Shown: piece by piece, positions 34,528 to 43,444 of the stretch
How the letters are laid out: each line of letters opens with the position of its first letter
How positions within the stretch are numbered: the first letter of the stretch is position 1
Origin: WRGT01 sp964450405
GTDB taxonomy: Bacteria > Spirochaetota > UBA4802 > UBA5550
Assembly: GCA_964450405.1 (NCBI GenBank)
Contig: CAYVCQ010000005.1
Coordinates: 121,099 to 185,098 of the forward strand
Direction of reading: 5' to 3'
DNA length: 64,000 bases
The notes under the pieces: model-generated
What the model was told of the DNA's origin: nothing
Database searches by the model: none
What the model saw: only the letters and a program-made list of their open reading frames with translations
Program-made: the position numbers and the translations under genes

Positions 34528-35769
34528 ATGAAATTCAAACTGGCGGTTAGTATCCTCTTTATATCTCTTTCAATAGCTGATGTTTTTGCCGAGGCATTTT
34601 TCGCAGGGAATGCAAGCTCAGTTAATGCTGATAGCGGTTATAATGCTCTTAGAAATCCTGCATTAATGAGCGGACAGAAAAAAGATTCGGCAGCGGTGTC
34701 TTATTTTTATTCATATAATGCTTATAATGATATTTCCGGAGAAATTACCGGAGTACTGAACTTAAAAATGGATGTTGAATCAAAGGAAAAATACAACGGA
34801 ACCTTGTCGCTTTCATACGTAAAAAAGTTTACGGATTATTCATTAGGTATCGGCATTAGAAATCCCGATGGAACGGATCAGTTTCAGATCAAAGAAACAA
34901 CAAATAAAACTACAGGTGTCGCACTGCCGATAAATAATAAAACAGAAGAGGATAAAAAATCCTTCGCTCTATCAACGGTTCTTTCATTCTCTAAAGATCT
35001 TGCTAGAGATGAATCTTTTGGTATACAGTTTGAGGTCGGCGCGGCATCTTCAACTGTTAAGAAAGCAAAATATGAAAGTCTGGGCCCAAAAGATTCTGTT
35101 ATGCAGATCACAACGGATAAAATCATAGGTAACCTTAATTGCGGATACCGGTATGTAAGTAACAGGTTTGAATTTGGCGCAATACTTAAATTCGGTGAAT
35201 ATGTTTATGAAAAAGAGGAGTACTCATATAAGGATAATCTGTCATCGAACAAAAATTCTAAAAAAGTATCTCCGTATTTTTATAGAAACAAAGGGCCGGA
35301 GTATACTTTGGGATTAGGATATAATATTACAAACAAACTGCTTTTTAATTTTGAGACAAAGATTGGAATGCCCTATGTTGTAAGCAAGAACGAACTTAAG
35401 GATGATGATGACGGAGTTTTTGCTGAAAAAGGGGGTAAAACTTATCTGGACTATTCCGGCGGGGCAACGGGGGGATTCAGTTATAATTACAGCCGGAATT
35501 TCAACTTTGGATTCGGCGTAGGAGCTGCGGTTTATAAAACAGAGTCAACAGATAGTAATGAAATAAAAACCGGTGAGGGGACTTTTAATGCCTACAGTTT
35601 TATTTCAGGGGCTGAAATAAAGCCGGCCGAAGGAGTAAGTATTCTCTTCGGTCTCGGCTGCTATTATATCAGGCAAACTGCAAAGGCAGATATCGGATCA
35701 TTAGTTCTGAATCTTAATATTGATTCACTTTATCTCAACGCAATCGCCGGCGCTTCAATGTCCTACTGA
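34528..35769 (+). CDS. Predicted outer-membrane beta-barrel protein of unknown function
   Basis: A 413-residue protein with a signal peptide (MKFKLAVSILFISLSIADVFAE). The mature part is made of alternating polar/hydrophobic beta strands rich in Tyr, Phe, Gly and Lys (for example TLSLSYVKKFTDYSLGIGIR, NFNFGFGVGAAVY and the final strand LYLNAIAGASMSY, ending in an aromatic residue). The N-terminal stretch YNALRNPALMSGQ resembles the start of UPF0164/PorV-like barrels in diderm bacteria. Function is not known. It is a single gene whose stop overlaps the mtnP tail by seven bases. Confidence 0.7.
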   Translation: MKFKLAVSILFISLSIADVFAEAFFAGNASSVNADSGYNALRNPALMSGQKKDSAAVSYFYSYNAYNDISGEITGVLNLKMDVESKEKYNGTLSLSYVKKFTDYSLGIGIRNPDGTDQFQIKETTNKTTGVALPINNKTEEDKKSFALSTVLSFSKDLARDESFGIQFEVGAASSTVKKAKYESLGPKDSVMQITTDKIIGNLNCGYRYVSNRFEFGAILKFGEYVYEKEEYSYKDNLSSNKNSKKVSPYFYRNKGPEYTLGLGYNITNKLLFNFETKIGMPYVVSKNELKDDDDGVFAEKGGKTYLDYSGGATGGFSYNYSRNFNFGFGVGAAVYKTESTDSNEIKTGEGTFNAYSFISGAEIKPAEGVSILFGLGCYYIRQTAKADIGSLVLNLNIDSLYLNAIAGASMSY

Positions 35770-36626
35770 AAGTACTCCGGTAAAATTGCAGCCAGCTTTT
35801 TAGCCTGGTCTTTGTCCCTCTTTTCCGGAGCAGTAATCACTGCAAATTTAGCTGCTTCTTTACAGCCGCAAGACCTCTCCTTCCCGAGTTTTCCCGCAAG
35901 CATTTTAACAAGCTCTTTAGCATTCGCGGAGTTGGTGTTCATATTTTTAATTACAATGTCAATTGTTACATCCTCTTCACTCTCATGCCAGCAGTCGTAG
36001 TCTGTACTCATGCATATAACGGCGTAACATATCTCCGCTTCGCGAGCCAGTTTTGCCTCCGGTATTGAACTCATATTGATAATTCCGGCGCCCCATGATC
36101 TGTAGAGTTTACTTTCGGCTCTGGTGGAGAATGCAGGGCCCTCCATTACAATAAGTGTTTCATTTGTGTGCATCTTAAGTCCAAGTTCCTTTGCGACCGG
36201 GAGTATAATATCGTGAAGTCTGTTACAGAATGGGTCTGCAAAACCAACGTGCGCGACAATTCCGTTTTCAAAAAATGTTCCGCTTCTTGCTTTAGTTCTG
36301 TCAATGACCTGGTCAGGGAGGACAAAATCAAGAGGGGCGATCTCCTCCTTAAGACTTCCCACTGCGGAAAAAGCGATAATCTGTTCAACTCCGATCATTT
36401 TCAGTGCTGCAATATTTGCTCTGAAGTTAAGCTGATGAGGAGCATGGAGATGTCCTCTGCCGTGTCTCGGTAGAAATGCTACGGTTGTCCCGTTTATATC
36501 GACAATATCAATTTTGTCTGATGGTTTTCCCCATGGAGTGTCAATGTCCAGCTGTTCAATAAGTTTTGCCCCTTCAATGTCGTAAAGGCCCGATCCCCCG
36601 ATAAATGCAATTTTCGCTTTTTTCAA
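35763..36626 (-). CDS. mtnP: S-methyl-5'-thioadenosine phosphorylase
   Basis: A 287-residue purine nucleoside phosphorylase-family enzyme cleaving methylthioadenosine to adenine and methylthioribose 1-phosphate in methionine/polyamine salvage. Motifs: FIGGSGLYDIEG, FLPRHGRGHLHAPHQLNFRA, AFSAVGSLKEEI, VMEGPAFSTRAESKLYRSWG, INMSSIPEAKLAREAEICYA and MSTDYDCWHE. The substrate-recognition region reads MSS where many MTAP enzymes have MT; this still fits MTAP better than guanosine/inosine phosphorylases. A CGC pair (SCGCKEAA) near the C-terminus is also seen in some thermophile enzymes. No other salvage gene is nearby. Confidence 0.9.
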   Translation of the reverse strand: MKKAKIAFIGGSGLYDIEGAKLIEQLDIDTPWGKPSDKIDIVDINGTTVAFLPRHGRGHLHAPHQLNFRANIAALKMIGVEQIIAFSAVGSLKEEIAPLDFVLPDQVIDRTKARSGTFFENGIVAHVGFADPFCNRLHDIILPVAKELGLKMHTNETLIVMEGPAFSTRAESKLYRSWGAGIINMSSIPEAKLAREAEICYAVICMSTDYDCWHESEEDVTIDIVIKNMNTNSANAKELVKMLAGKLGKERSCGCKEAAKFAVITAPEKRDKDQAKKLAAILPEYFQ

Positions 36627-36795
36627 AATCTATTCCTCCTGAAGTAATTTTCAATTTAACAGTATAGGGCATTTATATGATGATGCTTTCAGAATGAAAA
36701 GTATTTTTTTGTTATAAAAATAATTAGAATTATTTTTATCATTTCTGCCATCGGCTCCAATATCATTGATTAACAATTACCTGAACATGTCAAAA

Positions 36796-36866
36796 CGGCT
36801 CCCTAAATCCACCGGAAGGGGACTTTAATGAGTTCAAACCTTCCTGACCCTATCCCCTAGAGGGGG
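36796..36866. repeat. GC-rich intergenic repeat-like block
   Basis: A C/G-rich block upstream of mtnP containing CCCT...AGGG around CCACCGGA and the near-palindrome CCCCTAGAGGGG. It resembles dispersed intergenic repeats known from other diderm genomes (recollection) and differs sharply in composition from its surroundings. Confidence 0.45.
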
Positions 36867-37003
36867 CAAAGAGTATAACAGTTTTATCGCTGTTAGTTTT
36901 ATTCTTATAATTTCTTTTACAATTCCAATATTATTTAATACATTTTCATCTTTAATTCGCAATGTAATGATTCCAATACTCATCAGGAATTCACTAATAA
37001 TTT

Positions 37004-37049
37004 CCCTCCTGCGTGCACACTCCGGGGGACAGGGGGCTTTTCAGGAGGG
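37004..37049. repeat. GC-rich inverted repeat upstream of the nitroreductase gene
   Basis: CCCTCCTG (37004-37011) and CAGGAGGG (37042-37049) flank a G-rich loop (CCGGGGGACAGGGGGC). A second intergenic repeat-like block in the same gap; no function can be assigned. Confidence 0.5.
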
Positions 37050-37121
37050 GTGATGCTTTAAGTAAAAAAATGATTAATCCCTAGATCAAGTTAAAGGGAT
37101 TTAACTGTGTATTAATACTTC

Positions 37122-37149
37122 TTGACTCTCTATTAATAAACTTTATATT
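37122..37149 (+). promoter_or_regulatory. Sigma-70-like promoter of the nitroreductase gene
   Basis: TTGACT (37122-37127), 16-base spacer and TATATT (37144-37149), about 45 bases before the ATG at 37195. Confidence 0.6.
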
Positions 37150-37194
37150 TATTCTATTGTATATGGTTAAATAAAATAAAAAAGTGAGGCGGAG

Positions 37195-37962
37195 ATGGCT
37201 AAAGATATACTCTCAACAGCTCCTGAAACTGACTACGTAGAAAAAGCACCTAAAATTGACGAGAAGGAATTTCAGAAGGTAATCGATTCCAGAAGGTCTG
37301 TGCGGGTTTTTGACGGGAAACCGATACCAGACAAAATTATGAATATCTGTCTGGAGAATGCTCTTCTTGCTCCGAATTCATCAAACCTCCAGCCATGGGG
37401 ATTTTATCTTGTACAGAACCCGGCAAAGAAAGATGCCCTTATTAAAGCATGTCTCGACCAGGTTGCTGCCAAAACTGCGTCTGAATTGGTTGTGGTTATT
37501 GCCAGGACTTCAACATGGAAGGATAATGCCTCAGAGATGCTTAATCTATTTGCAAAGGCAGCGGATGTTCCAGCTGCTGCAAAGAGCTACTATAAAAAAA
37601 TTGTTCCCTTTGTATATAATATGGGCCCGCTTGGAATTTTTGGTCTGATTAAGAGAGTGCTTTTTTTCTTCAGAGGATTATCAACACCGATTATCCGCGA
37701 ACCAGTAACCAGAGCGCATATAAGACAGTGGGCCATCAAGACTGCGGCGCTGGGAGCTCAGAATCTGATGCTGTCACTGAGGGCTTACGGTTATGACTCC
37801 TGTCCCATGGAAGGTTATGATTCAAAAAGGATAAGAAAAATTCTGTCACTGCCGAAGGATGCGGTAGTGGTAATGGTTATTGCAGCGGGCAAACGCGGAA
37901 AGGGCGGAATCTACGGCGGACGAATTAGATTTGACAGTGTAAGGTTTATCAAGAAAGTGTAA
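37195..37962 (+). CDS. Nitroreductase-family flavoprotein
   Basis: A 255-residue protein. The nitroreductase start motif is SRRSVRVFDGKPIPDKIMN, followed by ENALLAPNSSNLQPWGFYLV (FMN-phosphate loop) and the C-terminal AWIK-like segment RQWAIKTAALGAQNLMLSLRAYGYDSCPMEGYDSKRI. Such enzymes are FMN-dependent NAD(P)H reductases of quinones, nitro compounds or flavins; the natural substrate cannot be read. The middle (about 120-160) carries an insertion with a hydrophobic stretch (FVYNMGPLGIFGLIKRVLFF) that may touch the membrane. GAGGCGGAG precedes the ATG. A single-gene unit. Confidence 0.85.
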   Translation: MAKDILSTAPETDYVEKAPKIDEKEFQKVIDSRRSVRVFDGKPIPDKIMNICLENALLAPNSSNLQPWGFYLVQNPAKKDALIKACLDQVAAKTASELVVVIARTSTWKDNASEMLNLFAKAADVPAAAKSYYKKIVPFVYNMGPLGIFGLIKRVLFFFRGLSTPIIREPVTRAHIRQWAIKTAALGAQNLMLSLRAYGYDSCPMEGYDSKRIRKILSLPKDAVVVMVIAAGKRGKGGIYGGRIRFDSVRFIKKV

Positions 37963-38049
37963 CTTTTTTTAAAAATTTATAAAAAGTATGATAATACTTA
38001 GATCGTTTTTTTAGAGGTTGTCAATCAAAATGACAGTCTATTATTCTTC

Positions 38050-38065
38050 CACACACACACACACA
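38050..38065. repeat. CA dinucleotide tract, eight units
   Basis: An uninterrupted (CA)8 run followed by seven further A residues, immediately before repeat copy B. Such tracts can slip during replication, but it lies between convergent genes, so phase variation of a gene is not suggested. Confidence 0.7.
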
Positions 38066-38068
38066 AAA

Positions 38069-38248
38069 AAAGTCCGGCGCATCATGGATGTGCGACGGCT
38101 TCGCGCCGCAGCCGTCCAAGGATGGACTCTGCGGCGCTTTGGTACAAGTTCTATATTACATTAAGTAAAATAAGGCCCTCCGCCTTCGGAGGAGCCGCGG
38201 GGTTCGCGAAGGGGGGTGCGGCTACCCCCCTTGCATGTTAAGTATTAT
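38069..38248 (+). repeat. Structured intergenic repeat, copy B
   Basis: Nearly identical to copy A (14985-15165) and in the same orientation. Hairpin 1 (38074-38098) has one mismatch where copy A pairs fully; hairpin 2 (38103-38137) is intact. Part 2 has CCTCCG/CGGAGG (38177-38192) and AAGGGGGGT-GCGGCT-ACCCCCCTT (38209-38232). The loop is complementary to AGCCGC (38193-38198), so the predicted pseudoknot is conserved. The spacer between parts (about 40 bases) has diverged, which argues that the structured parts are what is kept. Confidence 0.8.
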
Positions 38249-38280
38249 ATATAACTATAATTTCATGAAAATAAAAAACC

Positions 38281-38949
38281 CTACTTCTGAATCCACTGCA
38301 TCGCATATCTGTTAAGCTCCGCATTATTCTGAAGATTCAGTTTCTCCTTTATTCTTTCCCTGTATGTAGAGATTGTATTTGTACTTACCGTGAGAACCTC
38401 AGCGATTGCTCTGTTAGTTATTCCTTTACCGATAAGATTAAAAACTTCAAATTCTCTTTCACTTAAATTTTCAACGGGAGACGATGTAAAGTTCTGACCA
38501 CCGGTAATTGACCTTTCGAGAAAGTGATCTATCATTGTATCGCAGATATAGATTTTTCCCTGAAGTACTCTTCTTATAGCCTCGATTACTTTGCTCGTTG
38601 CTTCACGCTTGGTGATGTATCCCCGCGCCCCGGCCTTCAGTACGCGGTCTGCAAAGATCAGTTCCTCATGCATAGAAAGAATCAGCACAGGAATATTCGG
38701 ATAGGTTTTTTTCAGCTCTTTGGTAAGTTCGATTCCGCAGCTGTCTTTAAGAGTAATATCTACAATAATAAGATCGGGCTGGTTATCTTTTATATACTTG
38801 AAGCACTCGGCCGAGTTTTCACATCCGCCGGTTACTATGAGATCATCTTCTTTGTTTATAAGCTGTGATATTCCGTCTCTGAATATCGGGTGATCTTCAA
38901 CTATAAAGATTCTGTGTTTCCGGTTTAGTTTTAGGGAACCTTCCGCCAT
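38281..38949 (-). CDS. NarL/FixJ-type response regulator
   Basis: A 222-residue regulator. The receiver (about 12-130) has EDHPIFRDGI, phosphorylation site D64 in LIIVDITLKD and YITKREAT. The C-terminal LuxR-type helix-turn-helix (about 160-222) reads LSEREFEVFNLIGKGITNRAIAEVLTVSTNTISTYRERIKEKLNL. It starts inside the last 53 bases of the adjacent kinase gene, with GGGAGG seven bases before the ATG, so the two are translated from one message and form a cognate pair. Target genes are not evident. Confidence 0.92.
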   Translation of the reverse strand: MAEGSLKLNRKHRIFIVEDHPIFRDGISQLINKEDDLIVTGGCENSAECFKYIKDNQPDLIIVDITLKDSCGIELTKELKKTYPNIPVLILSMHEELIFADRVLKAGARGYITKREATSKVIEAIRRVLQGKIYICDTMIDHFLERSITGGQNFTSSPVENLSEREFEVFNLIGKGITNRAIAEVLTVSTNTISTYRERIKEKLNLQNNAELNRYAMQWIQK

Positions 38950-41155
38950 ATGATATCCTCCCTTCTGATTTTAAAATATTAATTGGAATCTTTACATTTA
39001 TTGTGGTGCCTTTTGGTCTGTTTTTACGGATAGAGAAGACTCCGTCAATGATCTCTGATCTGTACTTCATAATTTTGAGACCCATGCCGATGTTCTTGTC
39101 TTTATCATTTTCCTTTTTTATTCCGGAACCATTGTCTTCAATTGTGAGAGTCAGATTGTCGCTGCTGCGTTCAAGTGTAATAGTGATAAGCGAACCTCCT
39201 GAATACTTTGCTGCATTCAGTGTGGCCTCCTGGGCTATATAATAAAGATTAGTGGCAAGAGTTATATCTTCAATAATAATCGATTCATCATAAGTGAATT
39301 TACATTCTACTTTATAAAGATTGCGCACAAGTTTCATAAGATTCATAAGCGGAGTCTGTATGCCTGAAGATTCAAGATCAATGGGGCATAGTCCCCGGGC
39401 AAGTCTGTGGGTCTTTGTAATGGCTTTGTTTATTAAGGCGGCAATTTTTTCAGCATCGGCAGATTCAGGGATCTGATTTTTTTTAAGTGTCATTGACAAT
39501 ACCTGCGATAATGCTTCAATGCCGATAAGGTGAGGATTGAGGTCATCATGAAGGTCGCGGCTAACCTGCTGTCGTATTCGTTCAGATATAAGAATAATTT
39601 CTCTTTCAAGTTGCTTTCTTTCCGTGACATCCCGTCCAACTACAAGCATTCCGTAATTTTCGCTGTCAAGTTTGATGGGGCTTGAAATGGTTTCAAGTTG
39701 AATCATCTCCCCGAGAAAATTGGAAACTTCGATGCGGTTCTTATAATTTTTAAAATCCCTGCGGCTTTCATCAATCAGAGCAGATGGTGTGAGGTACTCA
39801 ATCCCGGGGAAAAGTATATCCCGGACATTTATTGTGTTATTAGAATCTTTTTTTATACCGAAAGTTTCGTAACCCGAATTGTTAAGATAATTTATGGAAC
39901 CATTTTCATCATAAACAATAATTATATCCTTGGCATTCTCCGCAAGAAGTCTGTACTTCTCTTCGCTTGCCATGAGTGCATCCTGGGCATTTTTTGTTTC
40001 CGTAACATCATTGAAGAAAAGAAGTACTGCCGGTTTATCTCCCCATATTGTAAGGACAGAATTTATCTGAAACCATCTTTCATTACTCCCGGTATCAATA
40101 ATTTTTACCGGAGAGATGGTGTTTGATTCCGTGCCGTCAAGTCTATGGTGATATTCGCCACGTACAATTTCGTTAAAATCAGAATGAACCAGTTTGTAGA
40201 ATTTTTTGTTGAGCACCTGTTTTTCAGAATAGCCGGTGATTTCACAGAGCTTGGGGTTTACATAGCGCACCATTTCATCCTGGATAATTGCAATGGCCTC
40301 TTTTGTATTCTCAACTAGAAGTCTGTAGTTCTGCTGAGTAGCTGCAAGGATCTCTTCTGCTTTTTTTATTTCGGTAAGATCGATTATTGAAGCAACACTT
40401 TTCTTTGTTCCGGGTATTATTGTAATTGTCATAAAGGCATTATGATATCTCTGAAATTTATCGATCAGCCTGAACTCAAAGTTCATAGGAGCCGCGCCGC
40501 TTTTCCGTCTTGACTCATGGTTTGCTTCAAGCATAATCCGGTCTACGGGATCTACAAATTCCGTCCATTTTTTTTTACCTTCTATTTCTTCACGTGTATA
40601 TCCGGTAATTTTTTCACACTCTCCATTTATCAGTGAGATGGTTTTATCTTCATCAAGAAAGAGCATTGCGGTACCGGTTGATTCAAAAACTATTTTGTAA
40701 TCTTTCTCGGTAGATTTAAGTCTCTCTTCAGCTTTTTTTCTTTTTGATATATCGCGGATAAAGGCCTGAATTCCATTCTTTCCGTTAAAATTAAAATATG
40801 TCGAGGAGATTTCTATATCAATTATTTCGCCATCAACGGTGATCATTTTATCTTCAGTAGAGATATAGCTTTTTTTATTATTAAGAATGAGATCAACGGC
40901 GCGTTTGAGAGATTTGTGACTTGCCGCCGGGATGAAGTCCCAGATATCACGGCCGGTAACCTCTTCGGTTTTCTCTGCGTGTAACAATTTCAGCGCAGTG
41001 TTATTTGAAAAAATAATTTTTTCATCAACATAGACAAATATTGCATCGGGGGATGAATGTGCAAGGTCCCTGAAGTTTGCCTCAGTGAGTTCTAAGGAAC
41101 CGTTTTCCTTTTTTTCCGGATTAGTGTTCGGAATTTGTTCTATCATCTGATCCAT
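38897..41155 (-). CDS. Multi-PAS sensor histidine kinase, NarX/DegS (HisKA_3) class
   Basis: A 752-residue cytoplasmic kinase without membrane spans. Four PAS repeats run from about 20 to 515, each ending in a PAC-like phrase (AFIRDISKRKKAEE, ASIIDLTEIKKAEE, LFFNDVTETKNAQD, VVGRDVTERKQLER). The HisKA_3 box has VSRDLHDDLNPHLIGIEA (H536). The ATPase shows YYIAQEATLNAAKYSG, TIEDNGSGIKKEN and GMGLKIMKYR. It should phosphorylate the NarL-type regulator, whose gene overlaps its end. PAS domains may bind haem, flavin or small ligands; no diagnostic residues were identified. Confidence 0.9.
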   Translation of the reverse strand: MDQMIEQIPNTNPEKKENGSLELTEANFRDLAHSSPDAIFVYVDEKIIFSNNTALKLLHAEKTEEVTGRDIWDFIPAASHKSLKRAVDLILNNKKSYISTEDKMITVDGEIIDIEISSTYFNFNGKNGIQAFIRDISKRKKAEERLKSTEKDYKIVFESTGTAMLFLDEDKTISLINGECEKITGYTREEIEGKKKWTEFVDPVDRIMLEANHESRRKSGAAPMNFEFRLIDKFQRYHNAFMTITIIPGTKKSVASIIDLTEIKKAEEILAATQQNYRLLVENTKEAIAIIQDEMVRYVNPKLCEITGYSEKQVLNKKFYKLVHSDFNEIVRGEYHHRLDGTESNTISPVKIIDTGSNERWFQINSVLTIWGDKPAVLLFFNDVTETKNAQDALMASEEKYRLLAENAKDIIIVYDENGSINYLNNSGYETFGIKKDSNNTINVRDILFPGIEYLTPSALIDESRRDFKNYKNRIEVSNFLGEMIQLETISSPIKLDSENYGMLVVGRDVTERKQLEREIILISERIRQQVSRDLHDDLNPHLIGIEALSQVLSMTLKKNQIPESADAEKIAALINKAITKTHRLARGLCPIDLESSGIQTPLMNLMKLVRNLYKVECKFTYDESIIIEDITLATNLYYIAQEATLNAAKYSGGSLITITLERSSDNLTLTIEDNGSGIKKENDKDKNIGMGLKIMKYRSEIIDGVFSIRKNRPKGTTINVKIPINILKSEGRISYGGRFPKTKPETQNLYS

Positions 41156-41273
41156 TACATTTCTTATTATAAAGTGAATTCCAGGTATATTAAACTTAGA
41201 AATAGTTAAAGTCTTTAGTCAAGTAAAGTTTATGAATGGATAAAAACGGTGCAGCGGTAATTTATTCCCCTCT

Positions 41274-41454
41274 GCGCCCCCTCTGGCCTCTGGCCATCAG
41301 TCGACGCTTTTTGGACATCCTGTCCGCGATCGACACAGAAACATCCTGTTTCTAGTCCCCCATGAATGGTGGAGAGGAAATACTAAGCATTCTGTATCCT
41401 CCTTGCCCCATCTCATCATGGGGAAAGGTGCCCGGCGGGCGGATAGGGGCGGAG
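41274..41454. repeat. Pair of REP-like units upstream of the GapN-like gene (order R-L)
   Basis: Unit R' (GCGCCCCCTCTGGCC... at 41274 to ...GGTGGAGAGG about 41377) and unit L' (about 41398-41454, CCTTgCCCCAT-CTCATC-ATGGGGaAAGG then CCCGGCGGGCGG) match the L and R units at 43261-43413. R' carries an extra ~57-base insert (about 41298-41356) made of two hairpins, GTCGA...GGACA-TCC-TGTCC...TCGAC and GAAACA-TCC-TGTTTC. Confidence 0.7.
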
Positions 41455-41614
41455 AGTTTATCCCGTTAAACACTATATTAAAAATGCATAATAAGTTGAT
41501 ATTTCAAATATAAGCCGTTAAATTAAAAAAAATGTGACTAAAATTATTTATAGTTGTCAAAAATGACATAATAAATGGAATAAACCGTATAAATTCAAAA
41601 TATAAGGAGATGTT

Positions 41615-43225
41615 ATGGATATTAAAAATCTTTATCCCGTGGAGAAGGATATTCCTGAAGAACATAATATAGAATATATAGTACAGAAGGAGTATCTGAT
41701 AAATGGAGAGCTCCGGACCTGGGGCGGGCCGATGCATACAGTACTCTCTCCGGTATATATAAAAATCGGAGATGAGCTTGTTCAGAAAAAGCTGGGTGAG
41801 TATCCCATGCTCACAGCGAAGGAGGCTGCAGAGGCAGTCGATGCAGCTGAAAGAGCCTTTGATTCAGGGCGTGGTTTGTGGCCGACAATGAGTGTCGCTC
41901 AGAGAATAAAACATATGGAGAAGTTTATCCTTCTTATGAAGGAGATGAAAGATGATGTTGTCAAACTGATTATGTGGGAGATTGGGAAATCGTGGAAGGA
42001 TTCGATCAAAGAGTTCGATAGGACGGTTCAGTATATAATTGATACAATCGATGCAGTTAAAGACCTGGACAGGAAGAGTTCAAGGTTCGAGATGGAAGAG
42101 GGTGTTATAGGACAGATCAGGCGTTCTCCGCTTGGGGTTGTTCTCTGCATGGGACCATTTAACTATCCTCTCAATGAAACTTTTGCAACCCTCATCCCGG
42201 CAATAATTACGGGAAATACCGTTGTGTTTAAACCACCCAAGTTCGGTGTTCTGCTGCACAGGCCGTTGCTTGAGGCATTTAAGATTTCGTTTCCCAAAGG
42301 TGTTGTAAATACTCTATACGGCGATGGAGCCAGCATCATCCCCCCTGTAATGGCTTCGGGGAAGGTAAATGTTCTGGCATTTATCGGGACAAGTCATGTT
42401 GCGGATATTCTGAAGACTGCACATCCCAAGCCTCACAGACTAAGATCTGTACTTGGACTTGAGGCAAAAAACACAGCAATTATTCTTGCCGATGCAATTC
42501 TTGATAATACTGTAAGTGAGGTTCTTGCAGGAACACTTTCGTTCAACGGACAGAGGTGTACAGCTCTTAAAATGATTTACGTTCACAGAAAAATTATGCC
42601 GGAATTTATGAGGCTGCTCAATGAAGCGGTATGCAGTCTTAAGCTTGGAATGCCATGGGAAAAGGATGTTGATATTACACCGCTTCCGGAAGAGGGTAAG
42701 TGCGAGTATCTTGCAGGTCTTGTAGATGATGCTGTTTCAAAGGGAGCCTCGGTTACAAACAGAAACGGAGGCCTCTATTTCGGAAACTTTTATATGCCGG
42801 CAGTTGTGTTTCCCGTAACATCGGAAATGAGACTTTACCATGAAGAGCAGTTCGGACCTGTTATACCGGTTGTTGCCTTTGATGATATTGAAGAGCCTCT
42901 TAGCTATGTTATTGAGTCGAATTACGGGCAGCAGGTGAGCATATTCGGAAAGAATTCAGACAAGATAGCGAACCTTATCGATCCGCTTGTAAACCAGGTT
43001 GCTCGGGTGAATATCAATTGTCAGTGCCAGAGGGGCCCCGATGTATTCCCCTTTACCGGTCGAAAGGATTCTGCAGAGGGAACACTTTCAGTCTCTGATG
43101 CACTTAGAGTTTTCTCCATCAGGTCACTTGTAGCAGTGAAGGAGAATAGCGTTAACAAGGAGATAATTACGGATATTGTAAGGAACAACAAGTCGAATTT
43201 CCTTTCGACAGATTTTATATTTTAA
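41615..43225 (+). CDS. gapN: GapN-like NADP-dependent glyceraldehyde-3-phosphate dehydrogenase (aldehyde dehydrogenase family)
   Basis: A 536-residue aldehyde dehydrogenase. The catalytic general base is E283 in LGLEAKNTAI and the nucleophile C315 in FNGQRCTALK; the cofactor region reads GPFNYPLNETFATLIPAIITGNTVVFKPP. The C-terminal phrase RGPDVFPFTGRKDSAEGTLS is close to the GAPN subgroup (plant and streptococcal non-phosphorylating GAPDH). GAPN would oxidise glyceraldehyde-3-phosphate straight to 3-phosphoglycerate and yield NADPH without ATP. The N-terminus is about 40 residues longer than a standard family member. The gene has REP-like pairs on both sides. A different aldehyde as substrate cannot be excluded. 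Confidence 0.8.
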   Translation: MDIKNLYPVEKDIPEEHNIEYIVQKEYLINGELRTWGGPMHTVLSPVYIKIGDELVQKKLGEYPMLTAKEAAEAVDAAERAFDSGRGLWPTMSVAQRIKHMEKFILLMKEMKDDVVKLIMWEIGKSWKDSIKEFDRTVQYIIDTIDAVKDLDRKSSRFEMEEGVIGQIRRSPLGVVLCMGPFNYPLNETFATLIPAIITGNTVVFKPPKFGVLLHRPLLEAFKISFPKGVVNTLYGDGASIIPPVMASGKVNVLAFIGTSHVADILKTAHPKPHRLRSVLGLEAKNTAIILADAILDNTVSEVLAGTLSFNGQRCTALKMIYVHRKIMPEFMRLLNEAVCSLKLGMPWEKDVDITPLPEEGKCEYLAGLVDDAVSKGASVTNRNGGLYFGNFYMPAVVFPVTSEMRLYHEEQFGPVIPVVAFDDIEEPLSYVIESNYGQQVSIFGKNSDKIANLIDPLVNQVARVNINCQCQRGPDVFPFTGRKDSAEGTLSVSDALRVFSIRSLVAVKENSVNKEIITDIVRNNKSNFLSTDFIF

Positions 43226-43260
43226 GAATGTTTGGAATTTTTAAAAGGCTGTTTTCAAAT

Positions 43261-43413
43261 CCTTCCCCATTTCACCATGGGGAAGGTGCCCATAGGGCGG
43301 ATGGGGCGGAAAGGTTTGTAAATCACTATATTTTTTAAATTCAGAATGTAAATTATAACTATTCCGCCCCCTCTGGCCGCTGGCCATCTCCCCCATAAGA
43401 GATGGTGGAGAAG
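43261..43413. repeat. Pair of REP-like units downstream of the GapN-like gene (order L-R)
   Basis: Unit L (43261-43313) forms CCTTCCCCAT-TTCACC-ATGGGGAAGG, then GCCC-ATA-GGGC, ending GGGGCGGAA. Unit R (43361-43413) begins ATTCCGCCCC and contains CCATCTC-CCCCATAA-GAGATGG (43384-43405). The reverse complement of R aligns with L, so the two are inverted copies of one repeat separated by 47 AT-rich bases. The same pair occurs in reverse order before the gene. Confidence 0.75.
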
Positions 43414-43444
43414 TTGAAAAGAATACATCCGGTATAAAGTGAAT

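Noticed and set aside
38050..38065. Phase-variable contingency locus at the (CA)8 tract
   Set aside because: The tract lies between two convergent genes, not in a coding region or promoter.
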